A DNA stretch of 64,000 nucleotides from Salinisphaera japonica YTM-1 (GTDB taxonomy: Bacteria > Pseudomonadota > Gammaproteobacteria > Nevskiales > Salinisphaeraceae). The notes beneath the pieces were generated by a model. The model had not been told where the DNA came from, did no database searches, and saw nothing but the letters and a program-made list of their open reading frames with translations. Location of the stretch: positions 1 through 64,000 of the forward strand of contig NZ_AYKG01000012.1 of assembly GCF_003788585.1 (NCBI RefSeq), given 5' to 3'. Shown in pieces: positions 54,567 to 62,862 of the stretch (positions within the stretch are counted from its first letter, which is position 1; each line of letters opens with the position of its first letter). A program made the translations under genes and the position numbers.

Positions 54567-55924
54567 GTATCACTCTCGTGGGAGTCAGTATCCGCCGCGG
54601 CGTCGGCGCGGCGTTCGTTGGCCAGTGCGCGGTCTTCGCCCAGCTCGCCGCGCTCGGCCCAGTCGGCGGGCATGGGCTTGCCGGTCTTGGCGCCCATCGC
54701 CCGCAGCGTCTGGGCCTGATAGAGCAGGTTGCCCCGCCCTTCTGCGAGCTTGTTGCGGGCATCTGTAAAAGCCTTGTTCACGGTATCCAGGTTACGCGAG
54801 ACCTTGTCCAGATCACCGATGAAGCCCACGAACTTGTCATAGAGCGTACCCGCGCGGGCGGCGATGGCCTCGGCGTTCTTCTCTTGCTTGTCCAGCCGCC
54901 AGAGGTTTTCTACCGCGCGCAACATGGGCATCAGCGTGGTCGGCGAGACCAGCGCGATATTGTGATCCAAGGCTTCACGCTGCAAGTCGAAATCCCCGCG
55001 CAGAGCCTCGACGTAGGCGGCCTCGGAAGGCACGAACATGAAGACATAATCCAGCGTGCGGATGGCCTCGATGCCTTGGTAGTTCTTGGCCGAGAGCTGC
55101 TTCAAGTGTCGGCGCACCGAGGCGATATGATCGGCCAGCGCGGCACGCCGGGCGGGCTCGTCCGCGGCTTCCTGAACCCGCAGATACGCCGTCAGCGATA
55201 CCTTGGAATCGATCACCAGCGAGCGCTGTTCGGGCAGATGGACCACCGCATCCGGCAGCTGGCGCCGGCCTTCCTCGGTGGTGGCCGCGAACTGGGTCTG
55301 GTACTGGGCCGGCTGCTCCAGGCCCGAGCGTTCCAGCACGGTCTCCAGAATCATCTCGCCCCAGTTGCCCTGGGTCTTGGACTCGCCGCGCAGGGCATTG
55401 GCCAGATTGGTGGCATCCTCGGCGATGGCCTTGTTGGATTCTTCCAGGGTCTTGATCTGCTGGGCCAGGGCCGAGCGCTGGCGCGATTCGTTGTCGTAGG
55501 CCTCACGCACCTGTTTTTCAAAGCGCCCGATGTGCTCACGCAGCGGGTCGATCAACGGGGCGAGGCTCGCCTTGTTGGCGGCATCAAACGCCTTGGCTTT
55601 CTCGTCCAGAATCTCTTGCGACAGGCTCTTGAACTGGTGCGTCATCTGCTCGCGGGCATCATGCACCGCGGCGAGTTTCTCCTCGCTATGGCGCTGCTCG
55701 GCGGCCAGACGCTCGGTCAATGTCGCGTTCTCGCTACGGGCCGCGGCCAATGTTTCGTGCGCCTGGGCCAGGGCGGCTCGCTGTGCGTCACGGTCGTCTT
55801 CGAGCACACGCATGCGCGCCGTCGTGCCGGCGTCGCGCGCCCGCAGCACCATGGTGGCCAGCAGCGCGCCCGCCAGCCCGCCAGCGATCAGGCCCGAGAT
55901 CAGAAAAAGCACGGCTTGTGACAT
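54563..55924 (-). CDS. rmuC: DNA recombination protein RmuC
   Basis: Protein of 453 residues. An N-terminal membrane anchor (VLFLISGLIAGGLAGALLA) is followed by a long coiled coil (about 30-190) and the PD-(D/E)XK-like RmuC domain (KTQGNWGEMILETVLERSGL in part, SLVIDSKVSLTAYL, FMFVPSEAAYVEAL). RmuC limits inversions at short inverted repeats. The start at MSQAVLF has GGAG about 9 bases upstream. It diverges from uup. Confidence 0.92.
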   Translation of the reverse strand: MSQAVLFLISGLIAGGLAGALLATMVLRARDAGTTARMRVLEDDRDAQRAALAQAHETLAAARSENATLTERLAAEQRHSEEKLAAVHDAREQMTHQFKSLSQEILDEKAKAFDAANKASLAPLIDPLREHIGRFEKQVREAYDNESRQRSALAQQIKTLEESNKAIAEDATNLANALRGESKTQGNWGEMILETVLERSGLEQPAQYQTQFAATTEEGRRQLPDAVVHLPEQRSLVIDSKVSLTAYLRVQEAADEPARRAALADHIASVRRHLKQLSAKNYQGIEAIRTLDYVFMFVPSEAAYVEALRGDFDLQREALDHNIALVSPTTLMPMLRAVENLWRLDKQEKNAEAIAARAGTLYDKFVGFIGDLDKVSRNLDTVNKAFTDARNKLAEGRGNLLYQAQTLRAMGAKTGKPMPADWAERGELGEDRALANERRADAAADTDSHESDT

Positions 55925-56020
55925 GACGCCAGGCTCCAAGGCGATGGGTTCCAGTGGCGGCGTATTTTAGGCGACAACCCACGTACAATGCGCGCGATAA
56001 CGCTTCCCATCGGCCCCGAT

Positions 56021-57913
56021 ATGCTGCTCAAACTGCGCGATCTGCGACTTTCCTACGGCGTCGAGGTATTACTCGACGACGCCGAGCTGGCAATCGATGC
56101 CGGCGAACGGGTGGCACTCGTCGGGCGTAACGGCACCGGCAAATCCACGCTGATGAAGATCGTCTCCGGCGAGGTGGAGCCAGACAAGGTCAAGCGCGAA
56201 TCCAAGCCCGGCCTGCGTATCGCGCGCCTGGAACAGGAGGTACCGGCCGCGACCCACGGCACGGTCTATCAGGTCACCGCGGCCGGCCTGGGCGAGGCCG
56301 GCGAGGCGGTCGCGCGGTTTCACGAGATGACCGCGCGTCTGTCGGCCGGCGAAGACGTCATGGACGAGTTCTCGGCCGCCCAGGCTGCAGTCGAGGCACA
56401 CGATGGCTGGACGCTGGCCCAGCGCGTCGAGGCCACGCTGTCGCGCCTGAGCCTGAACCCGGATACCGATTTCAACGCCCTGTCCGGCGGCTGGAAGCGG
56501 CGCGTGCTGCTGGCCCGCGCGCTGGTCTGTGACCCGGATCTGTTGCTACTCGATGAGCCCACCAACCATCTGGATATCGCGGCCATCGCGTATCTGGAAG
56601 AAATGCTCATCAACTGGAACGGCGCCCTGCTGTTCATCACCCATGACCGCGCGTTTCTGCGCAATCTGGCCACGCGCATCCTCGATCTGGATCGCGGCAA
56701 GCTCACCTCCTGGCCGGGCGACTACGACAAATACCTGTCCGGCAAGGAAAAAGCCCTGGCCGACGAAGAAAAGAACCAGGCCCTGTTCGACAAGCGCCTG
56801 GCCCAGGAAGAAACCTGGATCCGCCAGGGCATCAAGGCCCGGCGCACCCGTAACGAGGGCCGCGTACGCGCGCTCAAGGCCATGCGCGCCGAGCGGGCCG
56901 AGCGCCGCGAGCGCGTCGGCACAGCCAATATCGTCACTCAGGACGCCGCACGCTCCGGCAAGAACGTGGCCGTGGCCGAGCACCTGGCTTATGCCTGGGG
57001 CGACAAGCCGATCGTCACCGATCTGACCACCACCATCCAGCGCGGTGACAAGGTCGGCATCATCGGGCCCAACGGGGCCGGCAAGACCACGCTCATCCGT
57101 CTGCTGCTGGGCCAGCTCGAGGCCGATTCCGGCACGGTCCAGCTTGGCACCAATCTGGATATCGCCCACTTCGACCAGCACCGGGCCGCACTCGACGACA
57201 ACATCAGCGTGCTGGACAACGTAGCCGGCGGGCGCTCGTCGATCACCATCAACGGCCAGGATCGCCATATCATGAGCTACCTGGGCGATTTCCTGTTCTC
57301 GCCCAAGCGCGCTCGTAGCCCCACGCACGTGCTCTCGGGCGGCGAGCGTAACCGCCTGCTGCTGGCTAAACTGTTCACCCGCCCGGCTAACTTGCTCGTC
57401 ATGGACGAGCCCACGAACGATCTCGACGTGGAAACGCTAGAGCTGCTCGAAGAACGCCTGATCAACTTCGAAGGCACCCTGCTGCTTGTCTCGCATGACC
57501 GTGCTTTTCTCGATAACGTCGTCACCAGCTCACTGGTCATGGAAGGCGATGGCCGCGTGGGCGACTACGTCGGCGGCTACTCCGATTACCTACGCCAGCG
57601 CCCCGCCGCGTCGCCCCCCGGCACGTCGGGCAAGCCCGCGGCAAAGAAGAACACACCGGCCGCCAAACCCGCGCCCGCCAAGCCGGCGGCCACGCTCACC
57701 ACCGCCGAGCGCAAGGAACTACGCGATCTGCCCCGCACGATCGATAAGTTGGAAAAAGAGATCGCCGAACACGAAGCCACGATCGGCGCGCCTGGGTTCT
57801 ACGATCAAGACCCGGCGACGGTGAAAAAAACGACCGCGGCGCATACACAGGCCGAACAGGCGCTTGAAGCTGCGTTCGAGCGCTGGGAAGTGTTGGAAGC
57901 AAAGCAGGGCTGA
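56021..57913 (+). CDS. uup: ABC-F family ATPase Uup
   Basis: Soluble twin-ATPase of 630 residues acting on ribosomes or DNA branch points. Two ABC domains: Walker A VGRNGTGKSTLMK and GPNGAGKTTLIR, signatures NALSGGWKRRVLLARAL and LSGGERNRLLLAK, Walker B LLLDEPTNHLD and LVMDEPTNDLD. The inter-domain linker is basic. An Ala/Pro/Lys-rich tether (about 535-560) and a C-terminal coiled coil are diagnostic of Uup. ATG at 56021 has no ribosome site; TACAAT at 55984-55989 is a likely -10 box, giving a very short leader and ruling out the ATG at 55988. Confidence 0.92.
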   Translation: MLLKLRDLRLSYGVEVLLDDAELAIDAGERVALVGRNGTGKSTLMKIVSGEVEPDKVKRESKPGLRIARLEQEVPAATHGTVYQVTAAGLGEAGEAVARFHEMTARLSAGEDVMDEFSAAQAAVEAHDGWTLAQRVEATLSRLSLNPDTDFNALSGGWKRRVLLARALVCDPDLLLLDEPTNHLDIAAIAYLEEMLINWNGALLFITHDRAFLRNLATRILDLDRGKLTSWPGDYDKYLSGKEKALADEEKNQALFDKRLAQEETWIRQGIKARRTRNEGRVRALKAMRAERAERRERVGTANIVTQDAARSGKNVAVAEHLAYAWGDKPIVTDLTTTIQRGDKVGIIGPNGAGKTTLIRLLLGQLEADSGTVQLGTNLDIAHFDQHRAALDDNISVLDNVAGGRSSITINGQDRHIMSYLGDFLFSPKRARSPTHVLSGGERNRLLLAKLFTRPANLLVMDEPTNDLDVETLELLEERLINFEGTLLLVSHDRAFLDNVVTSSLVMEGDGRVGDYVGGYSDYLRQRPAASPPGTSGKPAAKKNTPAAKPAPAKPAATLTTAERKELRDLPRTIDKLEKEIAEHEATIGAPGFYDQDPATVKKTTAAHTQAEQALEAAFERWEVLEAKQG

Positions 57914-57964
57914 CGTTCTACGTTGCCCTGTTCACCAATGCGTGGCCAGAGTCTTCAGCCCAAG

Positions 57965-57992
57965 AAAAAGCCGGCTCGCAAGCCGGCTTTTT
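57965..57992. terminator. Bidirectional terminator between uup and yceI
   Basis: AAAAAGCCGGCT and AGCCGGCTTTTT form a 12-base inverted repeat with a CGCA loop, with A and T runs on the outer sides. It serves both convergent genes. Confidence 0.9.
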
Positions 57993-58035
57993 CTATTCGG
58001 CCTGTCTAATGACAACAGGCCTTGGCAGCCGCTAA

Positions 58036-58692
58036 CTAGCTGTCATCGTTATCGTCGTCGCTATCACTATCGTTGTCGCTTTCGGCCTCAGCCATGGGCA
58101 TGTTAGCTTCGACTTCCAGGCCGATCGCGATCTGGGTGCCGACGAGCTCGCTGTAGGCATCCATGCCGTAGTCGGTGCGATCGATCTCGGTCTCGGCGGA
58201 AAAGCCACAGGTATAGTTGGTTTTTTCCATCGGGTTGACACGACAGTTGATATCTTCGACGTCCAGCGTGACTTCGTGGGTCTGGCCGTGGAGCGTCAGA
58301 TCGCCGACAACCTTGGCCTCGTCGTCGTCATCGAAGGAGATCGAGGTCGATTTGAACGACATCTCGGGGTATTTCTTGACCTCGAAGAAGCCGTCGTTTT
58401 CACGCAGGTGCTTGTCGCGCAGGTCGTGGCCGGTATTCACGCTGGCCGGGTCGAGCATGACGTTGACCTGGCTCTGATCGCGGTCCTCGGCAATTTGGAT
58501 GGTGCTGTCGTCTTCGATATGAATCCGGCCCTGCAGTGTCGACAGGCCCATGTGCTCGACCGAAAAATAGGCATAGCTGTGCCCGGGGTCGATATCATAG
58601 GTGCCGGTTTTCAGATCAGCGGTCGCCGCCAGCGCGGGGGCAGCGAACAGACCGGTGAGTGCCGCGGTGGCGATCAGTTGCGTGGTTCTCAT
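58036..58692 (-). CDS. YceI-family periplasmic protein with acidic tail
   Basis: Protein of 218 residues. The signal peptide is cut near ALA (residues about 20-24). The lipocalin-like YceI barrel has TGTYDIDPGHSYAYFSVEHMG (partly quoted), LTLHGQTHEVTLDV and two Cys (NCRVN, YTCGF) that could form a disulfide. YceI proteins bind isoprenoid-like lipids. The last 18 or so residues are almost all Asp/Ser/Asn (SDNDSDSDDDNDDS), an unusual acidic extension consistent with a salt-rich habitat. Confidence 0.9.
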   Translation of the reverse strand: MRTTQLIATAALTGLFAAPALAATADLKTGTYDIDPGHSYAYFSVEHMGLSTLQGRIHIEDDSTIQIAEDRDQSQVNVMLDPASVNTGHDLRDKHLRENDGFFEVKKYPEMSFKSTSISFDDDDEAKVVGDLTLHGQTHEVTLDVEDINCRVNPMEKTNYTCGFSAETEIDRTDYGMDAYSELVGTQIAIGLEVEANMPMAEAESDNDSDSDDDNDDS

Positions 58693-58800
58693 TCAAGACT
58701 CCGATGGTCTTTGTAGCGAGTTGATGCATCCGACCGTAGCATGTCTGACGGGCGGCGTTATTGGCTCGCCCGTTTCGTATTTTTGCCGGATGCCCCTCGC

Positions 58801-60003
58801 ATGGTCTTCAACCCGATTCTCACTCTGCTTGCGGCGGTGGCCGTGCTTGTCGTTGGCCAACAGGCCGTCAGACGCATCGGGTTTCTGCGAACCTTCAATA
58901 TACCGGTGCCGGTGGTCGGCGGGCTGATCGCCACAATCATCGTCACGTTGCTCCGCGCACTGGGCATTGAGCTGTCGTTTTACGGCGGGCTACAAGAGCC
59001 GTTCATGCTGTTGTTCTTCGGCACGATCGGCCTGGCCGCGGATATCAAGCTGATCCGTGCCGGCGGGCGGGCACTGGTGGTGTTCTTTGCCCTGGTGGTG
59101 GTTCTGCTCATCCTGCAGGACATCGTGGGCGTGGGCATAGCCAGCGCCTTCGGCCTGGACCCGTTACTGGGGCTGCTCGGCGGCTCGATCACCATGTCCG
59201 GCGGGCACGGCACAGGTGCAGCCTGGGCCGGTGTCTTCGGTGAGCGCTACGGGATCGATAACGCCTTCGAGTTGGCCATGGCCTGTGCCACATTCGGGCT
59301 GGTGTTCGGCTCGTTGATCGGCGGGCCGGCCGCGCATTTTCTGATTCGCCGCATGAAGGCCCGTGGCGAGCCCATCGAAACAAGCGCGCCGGAAACCGAT
59401 GCCGAGGCAGTAGCCGCCGGTAACAGCGGCACCACCCAGAACGTGACCCATGCCAATATTCTGCCGGCACTGGCGATCCTGCTGGTCGGCATCGCCCTGG
59501 GCCACTGGCTGACGGGGGTGTCCGAGGGCACGGTGTTTTATTTGCCGACCTTTGTCTGGGTGCTGTTCACGACGATCGTGATCGGCAACGTGTCACGCAT
59601 GACCGGGCTGTATACGCCGCACGGGCCGAGTGTGGCCGAGATCGGCAATCTGTCGTTGTCGATCTTTCTGGCACTGGCGCTGATGTCGCTCAAGCTCTGG
59701 GAGCTGGCCGGCCTGGCGGGGCCGATTCTGGTGATTCTCGTGGCCCAGCTTGTTCTGGTCTTCGTCTATACCACCCAGATCACGTATCGCCTGATGGGTT
59801 CCAATTACGACGCGGCGGTGCTGGTGGCCGGCAACTGTGGCTTCGGCATGGGGGCCACGCCCACGGCGATCGCCAACATGCAGGCGGTGACCGACCAGCA
59901 TGGGCCCTCGCGCCTGGCGTTCATCATCGTGCCGGTGGTGGGCGGGTTTCTGATCGATATCGCCAATGCCTTCATCATCAAGGGCTTCATTGCTTTCTTC
60001 TGA
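58801..60003 (+). CDS. gltS: Sodium/glutamate symporter (ESS family, GltS)
   Basis: Membrane transporter of 400 residues with two inverted repeats. GGSITMSGGHGTGAAWAGVF and NCGFGMGATPTAIANMQAV are the paired re-entrant loops of GltS. It imports glutamate with sodium. ATG at 58801 (MVFNPILTL) is chosen over an upstream ATG at 58741 because the upstream part is not GltS-like. Confidence 0.92.
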   Translation: MVFNPILTLLAAVAVLVVGQQAVRRIGFLRTFNIPVPVVGGLIATIIVTLLRALGIELSFYGGLQEPFMLLFFGTIGLAADIKLIRAGGRALVVFFALVVVLLILQDIVGVGIASAFGLDPLLGLLGGSITMSGGHGTGAAWAGVFGERYGIDNAFELAMACATFGLVFGSLIGGPAAHFLIRRMKARGEPIETSAPETDAEAVAAGNSGTTQNVTHANILPALAILLVGIALGHWLTGVSEGTVFYLPTFVWVLFTTIVIGNVSRMTGLYTPHGPSVAEIGNLSLSIFLALALMSLKLWELAGLAGPILVILVAQLVLVFVYTTQITYRLMGSNYDAAVLVAGNCGFGMGATPTAIANMQAVTDQHGPSRLAFIIVPVVGGFLIDIANAFIIKGFIAFF

Positions 60004-60043
60004 CGCCCCGTAGTAAGCGGCTGGTTCAACGAGACGCTATTCG

Positions 60044-60880
60044 ATGCCCGAAGGTCCAGAAATACGTCGCATGGTCGACGATATCGCCAAGGCCGTTGCC
60101 AACCGCGATGCACAACGCGTGTTCTTTGCCTTCGAGCGCTTCAAGGGCTTTGAAGCCGCGCTGGCCGGGCGGCGCGTGACCGGCGTATCGGCCCGCGGCA
60201 AGGCGGTACTGATCTATTTCGCCGCCCGCGGCGACGACGGGCCCTGGTGTGTCTATAGCCACAACCAGCTCTACGGCAAATGGCGAATCACGAAAGCCGG
60301 TACCGAGCCCAAGACCAGACGCCAGCTGCGGTTTGCAATCTTCACGAAAGATAAGACTGCACGGCTCTATAGCGCCTCGGATATTCGCCTGGTGCGCCCG
60401 GATGATCTGGCCCGCATTGGTTATATCGACAAGCTCGGGCCCGATCCGCTCAACGAAGATCTGACACGGGCCGATATCAGGGCACGTATCGCCGAAACGA
60501 CGTTCGCCAAGCGCGGCCTGGGCGGGCTGCTGCTCAATCAGGGCTTTATCGCCGGTATCGGCAATTATCTGCGCTCGGAGATCCTGTTCGTGGCCGGCAT
60601 CGCCGCGAAAACACGCCCGGCCGATCTGAGCGACACCCAGCAGGACAGACTGGCCGATGCCGTGGTGACGCTGATTTGGCGGGCCTATGAGCTGAAAGGC
60701 GTAACCAATACGCCCGAGCGCGTCGCAGCCCTTAAAAAACAAGGCATGCGCCACGGCGCGCGTCGGCATATGGTCTTCGCCCGCGCCGGCAAGGCCTGCT
60801 ATGAATGCGCTACGCCCATCGAGAAGATCGATGTCGCCAGCCGGCGGCTGTATTACTGCCCGACCTGCCAGCCGGCGTGA
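60044..60880 (+). CDS. nei: Endonuclease VIII-type DNA glycosylase Nei
   Basis: Removes oxidised pyrimidines and nicks the abasic site. It has 278 residues. MPEGPEIRR gives the Pro nucleophile and catalytic Glu; GGLLLNQGFIAGIGNYLRSE is the helix-two-turn-helix; the zinc finger has CYECATPI and YYCPTCQPA. The PEGPEIRR form, rather than PELPEVE, points to Nei over MutM. Only one base separates its stop from the convergent exoD-like gene. Confidence 0.93.
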   Translation: MPEGPEIRRMVDDIAKAVANRDAQRVFFAFERFKGFEAALAGRRVTGVSARGKAVLIYFAARGDDGPWCVYSHNQLYGKWRITKAGTEPKTRRQLRFAIFTKDKTARLYSASDIRLVRPDDLARIGYIDKLGPDPLNEDLTRADIRARIAETTFAKRGLGGLLLNQGFIAGIGNYLRSEILFVAGIAAKTRPADLSDTQQDRLADAVVTLIWRAYELKGVTNTPERVAALKKQGMRHGARRHMVFARAGKACYECATPIEKIDVASRRLYYCPTCQPA

Positions 60881-60881
60881 G

Positions 60882-61463
60882 TCAGCCGGGCAGCATGGTA
60901 AAGATCAGCCAGGCACCAACGCCAGCCGGTATGAAGCCCAGGATCACCCATAGCCCGTCGCGTCCGGCCAGGCCCAGGCTGATGAAGGCGATCGCACCGG
61001 CCGGGGCGGCGGCTGCAAAAGGCAGGATCTCCAGCGGCGGCATACAGGCTGCCAGCGCCACGAAGAACAACCCGATCAGCCGAATGGCCACCGGGCCCAC
61101 GAGCGTTTCCAGCCGCGGCTTGACCAGCCGGTCCAGGCGCTGGGTCCAGGGCTTGATCTTGTCGGCCACCCTGGAATAGCGCTGGCGTTGAATCGACATG
61201 CGCTTGAGTTTGTCCGGCAGCCAGGGATAGCGTTTGCCAAAGACCATCTGGATCGAGATCAACGCAATCGATATGCCGCATACCGTGGGGATGCCCGGCA
61301 CGGCCCCTGTCGGCAATGCCGCCAGGATCGAAAGAATCAACGTGATCGGGGCATAGCCACGCTCGCCGATCGTCTCCAGCACCTCGGCGATCGAGAGTTC
61401 GTTGCCCTGGCCTGCATTTTCCAGGTCTTCGAGCAGGTCGGTCAGGGTAATACGCTCGGACAC
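60882..61463 (-). CDS. ExoD-family membrane protein
   Basis: Protein of about 193 residues with four or five helices. ITLTDLLEDLENAGQGNELS, ERGYAPITLILSILAALPTG (part) and CMPPLEILPFAAAAPAGAIA are family features. Named from exopolysaccharide mutants of Rhizobium; the molecular role is unknown. GTG at 61463 with AAGG upstream fits the family's N-terminus; the ATG at 61562 would add about 33 residues of unlikely sequence. Confidence 0.8.
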   Translation of the reverse strand: MSERITLTDLLEDLENAGQGNELSIAEVLETIGERGYAPITLILSILAALPTGAVPGIPTVCGISIALISIQMVFGKRYPWLPDKLKRMSIQRQRYSRVADKIKPWTQRLDRLVKPRLETLVGPVAIRLIGLFFVALAACMPPLEILPFAAAAPAGAIAFISLGLAGRDGLWVILGFIPAGVGAWLIFTMLPG

Positions 61464-61582
61464 GCAGGCTGCCTTTTGATGGGGCGCAATCAGGCTCGCA
61501 GCATACCTGAAGCATCCCGGGCGCTTGTGGTCCGAAGGGGCAGAAATTAATGTAGTGCACAATCTTTTAACGAGAAGACGTT

Positions 61583-62566
61583 ATGCAATACAAACGACTC
61601 GGCACCACCGGCATGAAGGTTTCACCGCTATGCCTGGGCACCATGACCTACGGCACGCCCGAATGGCGCGAGTGGGTGCTGGATGAAAACGCCAGCCGGC
61701 CCTTCATCAAGAAAGCGCTGGATGCCGGCATCAATTTCTTCGACACGGCCGACATGTACTCGCTGGGCGAATCCGAGCGGGTGGTGGGCAAGGCGCTGCT
61801 GGATTACGCCGACCGCGAGGACTTTGTGCTGGCCAGCAAGGTCTATAACCCGATGGGCGACGGCCCCAATAATCGCGGGCTTTCACGCAAACACATCATG
61901 CACGCCATCGATGCCTCGCTCACCCGCCTGGGCACCGATCACGTCGATCTATATCAGATCCATCGCTTTGATTACGACACGCCGGTCGAAGAGTTCATGG
62001 AAGCGCTGCACGACGTGGTCAAAGCCGGCAAGGCCCGTTATATCGGTGCTTCATCCATGTATGCCTGGCAGTTCGCCAAGTGCCAGGAAGTCGCCGAGCG
62101 CAACGGCTGGACGAAGTTCGTGACCATGCAGCCGATGGTCAATCTCGTGTATCGCGAGGAAGAACGCGAAATGCTGCCGCTCTGTGCCGATCAGGGCGTG
62201 GGCGTGATCCCCTGGAGCCCGTTGGCCCGCGGCGTGCTGGCCGGCAAGAAACAAGGCGCCGACGGCGAGTCCAAGCGCAGCCAGACTGACAACAACACCG
62301 AGAAATGGCAGCTCGGTGCGGCCGAGTCGGACGAAAAGGTCATCGCCGCCGTACGCGAAGTCGCCGAGGCGCGTGGCGTGTCCATGGCCCAGGTGGCTCT
62401 GGCCTGGGTGGCTGGACATCCGCACGTCACGGCCCCGATCGTAGGCGCCTCGAAAACCCGCCACCTGGACGATGCCATCGCCGCGCTCGATATCGAGCTG
62501 AGCGCCGACGAGCGCGAGAAACTCGAAGCGCCCTATGTGCCGCATCGCATCGCCGGGCACGAGTAG
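61583..62566 (+). CDS. Aldo/keto reductase
   Basis: NADPH-dependent reductase of 327 residues. DTADMYSLGESE gives the catalytic Asp and Tyr, LASKVYNP the Lys, and LYQIHRFDYDTP the His. GRSPLARGVLAG-like WSPLARGVLAGK and the C-terminal GASKTRHLDDAI bind the cofactor. It belongs to the AKR group often called YajO-like; the substrate is unknown. A CGC-type repeat begins 7 bases after the stop. Confidence 0.9.
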   Translation: MQYKRLGTTGMKVSPLCLGTMTYGTPEWREWVLDENASRPFIKKALDAGINFFDTADMYSLGESERVVGKALLDYADREDFVLASKVYNPMGDGPNNRGLSRKHIMHAIDASLTRLGTDHVDLYQIHRFDYDTPVEEFMEALHDVVKAGKARYIGASSMYAWQFAKCQEVAERNGWTKFVTMQPMVNLVYREEEREMLPLCADQGVGVIPWSPLARGVLAGKKQGADGESKRSQTDNNTEKWQLGAAESDEKVIAAVREVAEARGVSMAQVALAWVAGHPHVTAPIVGASKTRHLDDAIAALDIELSADEREKLEAPYVPHRIAGHE

Positions 62567-62572
62567 GGTTCT

Positions 62573-62860
62573 TTTTATCCGCCGATGGACGCAGATAGAC
62601 GCGGATATAGGCTCGGCGCTGGCTGCCGGTCACACGGCTGGATGAGCGGTTCGCGGTTCGCGGTTCGCGTTGCCTGGACGATGGATTAGAGAAAGACCTG
62701 AAATGAAAATGGCGCCACGAAGCTGGCGCCATTTTTTTGCTCATTGATCCGTCTTCAAATCACGCCCGGAACCAGAACGCCCATGGGAGGCGCATTAAGC
62801 CGCAAACCACCTGCGGGCGCCCAATCCATCTGCGTAATCTGCGGCCATCTGCGGATAAAA
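62573..62860. repeat. Pair of inverted CGC-type repeats between convergent genes
   Basis: One plus-oriented copy at about 62573-62606 starts 7 bases after the aldo/keto reductase stop. An inverted copy at about 62822-62860 ends 3 bases before the stop of the lytic transglycosylase. Between them are a terminator and a short GCGGTTCGC triplication (near 62646). Confidence 0.8.
62706..62738 (+). terminator. Intrinsic terminator downstream of the aldo/keto reductase
   Basis: ATGGCGCCA and TGGCGCCAT form a perfect stem with a 6-base loop, followed by a run of T. It is preceded by AAA, so it could also work weakly on the other strand. Confidence 0.88.
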
Positions 62861-62862
62861 AA

